The notes beneath the pieces are model-generated. The model was not told the DNA's origin and ran no database searches. It saw only the letters and a list, made by a program, of their open reading frames with translations. The position numbers and the translations under genes were made by a program. Shown here piece after piece: positions 5,959-10,430 of a stretch of 10,430 nt of DNA; within the stretch, counting starts at the first letter, position 1; each line of letters opens with the position of its first letter. Source of the DNA: JALZAH01 sp051000755 (GTDB taxonomy: Bacteria; Actinomycetota; Acidimicrobiia; Acidimicrobiales; Palsa-688); NCBI GenBank assembly GCA_051000755.1, contig JBPCNZ010000015.1:1-10430 (forward strand), given 5' to 3'.

Positions 5959-6687
5959 ATGGCTGATCCCCCGGTCCTGCTGGTCCATGGATTCGCGTCA
6001 TCCTTCGAGCGCAACTGGCGGGAGCCGGGGTGGGTCGAACTGCTCACCGAGGGCGGCCGCCAGGTGCGGGGCGTGGACCTTCTCGGCCACGGAAGCGCGC
6101 CCAAGCCCCACGACCCGATCGCCTACACCGACCTGGAGTCCGCCATCGTCGAGCAGCTCGACGATGGCGAGGCCATCGACGCCATCGGCTTCTCCCTCGG
6201 CGCCGGCCTGCTCCTCGCCGTCGCCGCCCAACGACCGCAGAGCTTCCGGCGCCTGGTCGTTGCCGGCGTGGGGGCCAACCTCTTCGCCGGGAACGACGGC
6301 GGGGGGCGAAAGGGCCCCTCCGCCGGCGCCCTCGCCCTGGCCCGGGCCATCGAGACAGGTCAGGCTGCTGAGGGAGCCCCTGCCGCGGCCGGGGCCTTCA
6401 TCCGCTTCTCCCAGGGAGCGGGCAACGACCCTCTGGCCCTGGCGGCGTGCCTGCGGCGACCGACGACATCGCTCCAGCGGGCGTCGTTGGCCGCGGTCAC
6501 CGTTCCCGTCCTGGTCGTGCTGGGTGACGGCGATGGTGCCGGGCCCGCCGACCCCCTCCTCGACGCCCTGCCCGACGCCCGCCTGGTGACGCTCGGCGGT
6601 ACCGACCACTTCGGGACCCCCAAGGACTTCCGCTTCGTCGACGCCGCCCTGGAGTTTCTGGGGGCCGTGCCCGGCGGCGGCCACTGA
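5959..6687 (+). CDS. Alpha/beta-fold hydrolase
   Basis: The 242-aa protein opens directly with the VLLVHGF oxyanion segment (6-12) and continues with GVDLLGHGSAPKP (38-50). The nucleophile elbow is G77-F-S79-L-G81. The acid is D190 or D192 in VVLGDGDG, and the histidine is H217 in GGTDHFGTPKDF, so the triad appears complete. There is no signal peptide, so it is cytoplasmic. The family hydrolyses esters, thioesters or other small substrates; the exact reaction is not readable. A cap insertion of about 70 residues (107-176) is present. It starts 6 nt after a TAGCCT box, divergent from the 538-aa protein gene. A 37-aa basic protein gene follows after 39 bp. Confidence 0.9.
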   Translation: MADPPVLLVHGFASSFERNWREPGWVELLTEGGRQVRGVDLLGHGSAPKPHDPIAYTDLESAIVEQLDDGEAIDAIGFSLGAGLLLAVAAQRPQSFRRLVVAGVGANLFAGNDGGGRKGPSAGALALARAIETGQAAEGAPAAAGAFIRFSQGAGNDPLALAACLRRPTTSLQRASLAAVTVPVLVVLGDGDGAGPADPLLDALPDARLVTLGGTDHFGTPKDFRFVDAALEFLGAVPGGGH

Positions 6688-6712
6688 CCGGCCCCTCGGG
6701 GGGCGCCTCGGC

Positions 6713-6718
6713 TAGTCT
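6713..6718 (+). promoter_or_regulatory. Putative -10 box for the 37-aa basic protein
   Basis: TAGTCT ends 8 nt before the ATG at 6727. The transcript would start about 2 nt before the start codon, so it is essentially leaderless. There is no Shine-Dalgarno in this gap, which supports that reading. Confidence 0.5.
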
Positions 6719-6726
6719 CGCCGCTC

Positions 6727-6840
6727 ATGGGCCGAGGATCACGATCGACCGTTCGCTGGAAGCACGACCGGATTCGACGTAAGAAGACCAGGGACGGGCG
6801 CATCCGCGCCGCCAAGGGTGAGGCTCGCAAGAGCGCCTGA
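6727..6840 (+). CDS. Small very basic protein, ribosomal-protein-like
   Basis: This short frame encodes 37 aa with 10 Arg and 5 Lys, and only three acidic residues. It begins MGRGSRSTVRWKHDRIRRKK and ends in a KSA tail. The size, the single Trp in an R-W-K setting and the dense basic charge resemble the tiny ribosomal or ribosome-associated proteins of Actinobacteria (bS22 or bL37 type), though it matches neither as I remember them. It probably binds RNA or DNA; this is inferred from composition only. A TAGTCT box 8 nt upstream supports real expression. It sits between the hydrolase and the acyl-CoA synthetase. A longer synthetase frame reaching back to 6818 would overlap it, but that longer start is not credible. 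Confidence 0.65.
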   Translation: MGRGSRSTVRWKHDRIRRKKTRDGRIRAAKGEARKSA

Positions 6841-6899
6841 GACGGATCATCGCCGGACTGCGGGTTTTCGACGACACGATCAGCGGGTAGGCAAGGGTC

Positions 6900-6905
6900 T
6901 ACCTT
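6900..6905 (+). promoter_or_regulatory. Possible -10 box for the acyl-CoA synthetase gene
   Basis: TACCTT fits TANNNT. It overlaps the right arm of a small inverted repeat, GGTAG (6886-6890) and CTACC (6899-6903). Transcription would start near 6912, inside the purine-rich ribosome binding site, leaving a very short leader. This is weak evidence. Confidence 0.25.
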
Positions 6906-6919
6906 CGAGGGGGAGAGCC

Positions 6920-8422
6920 ATGAGCGCCGGCCTACTGTCACATCTTGAGCGTCACGCGACCGAGTCGGCCGACCGGCCCGCTCTGCTGATGGGCGGCAGC
7001 ACCCTTTCCTACGGCGGGTTGTCTGCGGCCGCCCGACAGATGGCGACGGTTCTGGGCGATCACGGCGCCGGGCCTGGTGACCGAATCGGTCTGATGCTGC
7101 CCAACGTGCCGGCGTTCCCGATGGTCTTCTACGGGGCTCTGCAGGCCGGCTGCGTCGTCGTCCCCATGAACCCCATGCTCAAGGGGCGCGAGGTCGAGTA
7201 CTACCTGAAGGACTCCGGCGCCAAGGTGATCCTCGTGTGGTCCGACGTGGCCGACGAAGCCCGCAAGGGAGCGGAAGGCGCCGACGTCGAGGTCATTCCC
7301 ATAGAGGATCCCCACGCGGCCGGGCTGCGCGCCGACATCACGGGCCGGGCCGACACCGTCGAGCGAGCCGATGACGACGATGCGGTCATCCTCTACACCT
7401 CGGGCACCACCGGGGAGCCCAAGGGGGCCGAGCTCACCCAGTCCAACCTGACCATCAACGCCGAGAAGGTGGCGGGCCAACTGCTGTCGGCGGACTCCGA
7501 CGACGTCGTCATGGGCTGCCTCCCGCTCTTTCATGTCTTCGGCCTGACGTGCGGCCTCAACGCCTCAGTCGTGGGGGGGTCGTGCCTGGCCCTCCTGCCC
7601 CGATTCGACCCTGACGAGGCCTTGGAGCTCATCGGAGGCGCCGGGGTGACGATCTTCGAGGGCGTGCCCACCATGTACAACGGCATCCTGCACGCCAAGA
7701 GCGCCGATACCGCCGACACGTCGAGCCTCCGGACCTGCATCTCGGGCGGCTCGGCGATGCCCGTCGAGGTCCTCAAGCAGTTCGAGGAGACCTTCTCCTG
7801 CACCATCCTGGAGGGCTATGGGCTCTCCGAGACCTCCCCGGTCGCTTCGTTCAACCTCCCGGACCGGGAACGCAAACCTGGATCCATCGGTGTCCCCATC
7901 GACGGCGTGGAGATGCGGGTCGTCGACGACGATGGCAAAGACGTCGAGGCCGGCACCCCCGGGGAGATCGCCATCCGGGGCCACAACGTCATGAAGGGCT
8001 ACTGGGGCAAGCCCGACAAGACCGCCGAAGCCATCCCCGACGGGTGGTTCCGCACCGGCGACGTGGCCACCGTCGACGACGACGGCTACTACTTCATCGT
8101 CGACCGCAAGAAGGATCTGATCATCCGGGGCGGCTACAACGTCTACCCCCGCGAGGTCGAAGAGGTCCTCTACACCCACCCCGATGTCACCGAGGCCGCC
8201 GTGATCGGTGTGGTCGACGACCGCTTGGGCGAGGAGGTCGGCGCCGCCGTGGTGCTCAAGGAGGGTGCGTCGGCGACCACCGACGACATCAAGGCTCACG
8301 CCAAGGCCAACCTGGCCGCCTACAAGTATCCCCGTCAGGTGTGGCTGGTCGACGATCTTCCCAAGGGACCGACGGGGAAGATCCTCCGGCGTGAGGTCCA
8401 GCCGCCCGACGACGAAGGCTGA
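6920..8422 (+). CDS. AMP-forming acyl-CoA synthetase (fatty-acid--CoA ligase)
   Basis: The 500-aa protein is a complete adenylate-forming enzyme. The phosphate-binding loop is YTSGTTGEPKGAE (159-171), motif A5 is GYGLSETSPV (299-308), A7 is GWFRTGD with Asp381, A8 is DRKKDLIIRGGYNVYPREVEEVL with Arg396, and the catalytic lysine is K487 in LPKGPTGKILRR. It joins a carboxylic acid, probably a fatty acid, to CoA through an acyl-AMP intermediate, feeding beta-oxidation or lipid synthesis. Chain length is not readable; LPLFHVFG (201-208) is typical of long/medium-chain ligases. The ATG at 6920 follows GGGGGAGAG closely. The frame is open upstream to 6818, but that part overlaps the basic small protein and lacks family similarity. 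It precedes the GAF-ANTAR gene by 109 bp. Confidence 0.95.
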   Translation: MSAGLLSHLERHATESADRPALLMGGSTLSYGGLSAAARQMATVLGDHGAGPGDRIGLMLPNVPAFPMVFYGALQAGCVVVPMNPMLKGREVEYYLKDSGAKVILVWSDVADEARKGAEGADVEVIPIEDPHAAGLRADITGRADTVERADDDDAVILYTSGTTGEPKGAELTQSNLTINAEKVAGQLLSADSDDVVMGCLPLFHVFGLTCGLNASVVGGSCLALLPRFDPDEALELIGGAGVTIFEGVPTMYNGILHAKSADTADTSSLRTCISGGSAMPVEVLKQFEETFSCTILEGYGLSETSPVASFNLPDRERKPGSIGVPIDGVEMRVVDDDGKDVEAGTPGEIAIRGHNVMKGYWGKPDKTAEAIPDGWFRTGDVATVDDDGYYFIVDRKKDLIIRGGYNVYPREVEEVLYTHPDVTEAAVIGVVDDRLGEEVGAAVVLKEGASATTDDIKAHAKANLAAYKYPRQVWLVDDLPKGPTGKILRREVQPPDDEG

Positions 8423-8484
8423 CCCTGGCCCCTGCCGGCCCAAAAGAACCACCGCCGAACGCCACAGCCGGGCTCTCCAGGTCG

Positions 8485-8490
8485 TAGCAT
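8485..8490 (+). promoter_or_regulatory. Possible -10 box for the GAF-ANTAR gene
   Basis: TAGCAT in the 109-bp gap fits TANNNT and would start transcription near 8497. The leader of about 35 nt would include the GAGAGGA site. No convincing -35 is present. Confidence 0.35.
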
Positions 8491-8514
8491 TGTGGGATCG
8501 GAAGCGCACACCCA

Positions 8515-8521
8515 GAGAGGA
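8515..8521 (+). promoter_or_regulatory. Ribosome binding site setting a TTG start
   Basis: GAGAGGA lies 10 nt before the TTG at 8532. The frame is open for a further 324 nt upstream through the synthetase gene, so this site decides the start. A GTG at 8524 is in another frame. Confidence 0.65.
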
Positions 8522-8531
8522 CGGTGCACGA

Positions 8532-9269
8532 TTGGCGAGCCGAGAGCAACTTCTGGCCGACACATTCCTGAAGCTGGCTGACACCCTCGTTGATGACTTC
8601 GATGTCATCGAAGTGTTGACCACGTTGAGCGGACGATGCGTGGACCTGCTCGACGCCGCGGCCACGGGAATCCTCCTCGCCGACATGTCCGGGGCCCTGC
8701 AGGTGATGGCGGCGTCGAGCGAAGAGGCCAACGTCTTGGAGCTGTTCCAGATCCAGAACGAGGAAGGACCGTGCCTCGATGCCTTCCGCACGGGTCAGGC
8801 CGTCGCCCATGACGACCTGAAGGATGAGAGCCCCTGGCCCCGTTTTGCGTCCCGGGCCTCGGATGCCGGGTTCGCCTCGGTGCACGCCTTCCCCATGGCC
8901 GTGCGGTCCAACGTCCTCGGCACCCTCAACTTGTTCATGACCGAGGCGGGTGCCCTGGGCGACTCGGATGTGGTCATCGCCCAGGCCCTCGCCCACGCCG
9001 CCACCCTGGCCTTGCTCCAGAACCGCATCGCCGAGGATCGGCAACGGTTGACGGCACAGTTGCAGGGGGCGTTGAACAGCCGGGTCACGATCGAACAGGC
9101 CAAGGGGGTCATCTCCGAGATGGCCCATATCGGCACCGACGAGGCATTTCTGCGACTGCGAACCTACGCTCGCAACCACAACGCCAAGCTGACCGAGGTG
9201 GCCGCCGGGGTCGTCAACCGGACCCTGCCCGACGCCGACCGGCGCAACCTGGCCCGGCCCTGGCCCTGA
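8532..9269 (+). CDS. GAF-ANTAR domain transcription antitermination regulator
   Basis: With the TTG start the protein has 245 aa. Residues about 20-165 form a GAF sensor domain, with typical features TGILLAD (46-51), NEEGPCLDAFRTGQ (77-89), WPRFASRASDAGFASVHAFPM (102-122) and LGTLNLF (129-135). A helix (163-178) links it to an ANTAR domain (about 177-230): ALNSRVTIEQAKGVISEMAHIG, then EAFLRLRTYARNHNAKLTEVAAGVV, which matches the family signature closely. ANTAR domains bind RNA hairpins and prevent termination; GAF domains sense small ligands or redox/light signals. The ligand is unknown and no GAF cysteine cluster or receiver domain is seen. It lies downstream of the acyl-CoA synthetase and converges on the desaturase gene. 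A role in lipid-gene control is conjecture from position. Confidence 0.93.
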   Translation: MASREQLLADTFLKLADTLVDDFDVIEVLTTLSGRCVDLLDAAATGILLADMSGALQVMAASSEEANVLELFQIQNEEGPCLDAFRTGQAVAHDDLKDESPWPRFASRASDAGFASVHAFPMAVRSNVLGTLNLFMTEAGALGDSDVVIAQALAHAATLALLQNRIAEDRQRLTAQLQGALNSRVTIEQAKGVISEMAHIGTDEAFLRLRTYARNHNAKLTEVAAGVVNRTLPDADRRNLARPWP

Positions 9270-9290
9270 TCAGGTTAGCCCGGCCAGGGC
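9257..9290. terminator. Hairpin between convergent genes
   Basis: GCCCTGGCC (9257-9265) and GGCCAGGGC (9282-9290) are perfect reverse complements around a 16-base loop. The left arm overlaps the last codons of the GAF-ANTAR gene, and the right arm ends 13 bp before the end of the desaturase gene. Symmetry would let it work in both directions. There is no T-tract on either side, so it would be a T-less or factor-dependent terminator, or an end-stabilising stem. Confidence 0.45.
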
Positions 9291-9303
9291 GACCGCCGCC
9301 GGA

Positions 9304-10383
9304 TCAGGCCGCATCCTGAAGGGCCCGTTTCGAGGTGGCATTCGTCCGTCGCTCCGGCAGGGTGGGGTCGTGGCCGCCGGTGCCGATGGTGTGGAGGTGG
9401 GTGAGGGCGGCTCGGTAGGAGCCGATGATGTTGTCTTGGTGGTAGGTGAGGCCGTGGTTGGCGCAGAAGGCTTGGATGAGGGGGCGGGATCGGGCCAGGT
9501 TGGCTCGGGGCATGCGGGGGAAGAGGTGGTGTTCTATTTGGTAGTTGAGGCCGCCGAGGAGGAAGGTGATGAGGGGGCCGCCGGTGACGTTGCGGGCGGT
9601 GAGGATTTGGCGTTCGGCGTAGCTGGGGCGGGCGTCGGCGGCGATGGTGGGCATGCCTTTGTGGTTGGGGGCGAATGAGCAGCCCATGTACAGGCCGAAG
9701 GTGGCTTGGTGGATGGTGATGAAGGCGAGGGCTTTGAGGGGGGAGAGGGTCCAGAAGATGGCGCCGAGGTAGGCGGCGGTGTGGGTGGCGATGAGGGCGG
9801 TTTCGATGCGGGCGGTGCGGGTTTTTTGGTGGTGGAGGTGTTGGAGGCTGGCGAGGTGGAGGCCGGCTCCTTCGAGGGTGAGCAGGGGGAAGAAGGTCCA
9901 GGCTTGGTAGCGGGCTGCGAGGCGGCTGAGGGTTCGGTGGCGGTTGGCGGCGGTTTGGGCGGTGAAGGCGATGGCTCCGGGGCCGATGTCGGGGTCTCGG
10001 TCGATTTGGTTGGGGTGGGCGTGGTGGGCGCCGTGTTTGGGGACCCACCAGCCGAAGCTGAGTCCGGTGAGGAGGTTGCCGGCGATGAGGCCGACGGTGT
10101 GGTTGGCGTGGGGGTTGTCGAAGATTTGGTGGTGGCCGGCGTCGTGGCCGAAGAAGACGATTTGGGTGAAGATGATGCCGAGGACCGCGGCGATGGGGAG
10201 GGCGGTCCAGGTGTTGCCGAGGGCGAAGAGGGCGGTCCAGGTGGCGGTGAGGGCGGCGAGGGTGAGGGTGCCTTTGAGGGCGTAGTAGCCGTGGCGGCGT
10301 TGGAGGAGGCCGGCGTCTCGGATTTGGGCGGACAGTTCGACGTAGCCGTCGTTGATGTCGCGGGTGGTGGCGTTGACCAGCAT
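9304..10383 (-). CDS. Membrane fatty-acid desaturase
   Basis: This 359-aa protein carries all three histidine boxes: H80-x3-H84-H85, H117-x2-H120-H121 and Q282-x2-H285-H286. That is the pattern of diiron acyl-CoA/acyl-lipid desaturases; the Q in the third box is seen in front-end (delta-6-like) and DesA3-like enzymes. Hydrophobic segments lie at about 38-78, 98-112, 163-178, 195-235 and 266-280. No cytochrome b5 domain is fused, so an external reductase must supply electrons. It introduces a double bond into a fatty acyl chain with O2; position is not readable. AGGAGG (10387-10392) precedes the ATG at an unusually short 3 nt. Codon use is strikingly unlike the neighbours: G-ending codons are almost absent up to residue 340, and the last 18 codons return to normal, suggesting acquisition or recombination. 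Confidence 0.95.
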   Translation of the reverse strand: MLVNATTRDINDGYVELSAQIRDAGLLQRRHGYYALKGTLTLAALTATWTALFALGNTWTALPIAAVLGIIFTQIVFFGHDAGHHQIFDNPHANHTVGLIAGNLLTGLSFGWWVPKHGAHHAHPNQIDRDPDIGPGAIAFTAQTAANRHRTLSRLAARYQAWTFFPLLTLEGAGLHLASLQHLHHQKTRTARIETALIATHTAAYLGAIFWTLSPLKALAFITIHQATFGLYMGCSFAPNHKGMPTIAADARPSYAERQILTARNVTGGPLITFLLGGLNYQIEHHLFPRMPRANLARSRPLIQAFCANHGLTYHQDNIIGSYRAALTHLHTIGTGGHDPTLPERRTNATSKRALQDAA

Positions 10384-10386
10384 TGC

Positions 10387-10392
10387 CCTCCT
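10387..10392 (-). promoter_or_regulatory. Strong Shine-Dalgarno of the desaturase gene
   Basis: AGGAGG on the minus strand ends only 3 nt before the ATG at 10383. It is the strongest ribosome binding site in the window, but the spacing is short. The CTG codon after the ATG would sit at a more usual 6 nt, though CTG starts are rare. No -10 box is visible in the remaining 38 bases to the window end. Confidence 0.55.
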
Positions 10393-10430
10393 GGTGGAAA
10401 CCCTCGAAAAGCGGGGTGCGTCACCAAGGA

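Noticed and set aside
4454..6589. 711-aa plus-strand open frame
   Set aside because: It is antisense to most of the 538-aa minus-strand gene and out of frame with the hydrolase. Its composition is Arg/Gly/Pro shadow, without motifs.
6818..6919. Upstream start for the acyl-CoA synthetase
   Set aside because: It overlaps the small basic protein gene and adds an Arg-rich tail not expected in the family, while the ATG at 6920 has a strong purine-rich site.
7565..8791. 408-aa minus-strand open frame
   Set aside because: It is antisense to the acyl-CoA synthetase, whose catalytic motifs are complete; long antisense frames are expected at this GC.
9370..9678. 102-aa Gly/Val/Glu-rich plus-strand open frame, and a 297-aa Ser/Pro-rich minus frame at 9534-10427
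   Set aside because: Both are products of the skewed desaturase codons in other frames.

Overview
The window comes from a GC-rich chromosome of actinobacterial type. Supporting signs are very high GC, frequent GTG and TTG starts, an acidic DUF4193-type zinc-ribbon protein, a GAF-ANTAR regulator, a luciferase-like (often F420-dependent) oxidoreductase and several genes whose start codon lies 6-8 nt after a TANNNT -10 box (leaderless transcripts). The class Acidimicrobiia is my best guess, from general impression only. No phage, IS, CRISPR or rRNA/tRNA gene is recognisable.

Layout. (1) 1-511: non-coding. It has a G/C homopolymer near the left edge that may be a contig-end artefact, then a cluster of inverted repeats including a 92-nt folded element at 247-338. 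(2) 512-2574, plus strand: DUF4193-type protein, a membrane/lipid-surface-like protein with a Pro/Ala linker, a GNAT acetyltransferase and a Nudix hydrolase; the last two overlap by 4 nt. (3) 2596-5899, minus strand: a 538-aa protein of unknown function with an RPD tandem repeat, then an enoyl-CoA hydratase (crotonase) and a luciferase-like oxidoreductase coupled through a TTGA stop/start overlap. (4) 5959-9269, plus strand: alpha/beta hydrolase, a 37-aa very basic protein, an AMP-forming acyl-CoA synthetase and a GAF-ANTAR antiterminator. (5) 9304-10383, minus strand: a membrane fatty-acid desaturase convergent to the ANTAR gene, with a 9-bp hairpin at the junction.

Theme. Acyl-CoA synthetase, crotonase, desaturase and perhaps the hydrolase and oxidoreductase point to fatty-acid or lipid metabolism. 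They lie in separate transcription units, so a common pathway is inferred, not shown.

Most notable observations: the desaturase uses quite different codons from every neighbour (Gln is CAA in 14 of 14 cases up to residue 340) and switches abruptly to ordinary codons in its last ~18 residues; the structured non-coding block at 136-370; the recurring TAGNNT-N6-start arrangement; and the unannotated-looking 37-aa basic protein. I found no clear evidence of a novel multi-gene system.
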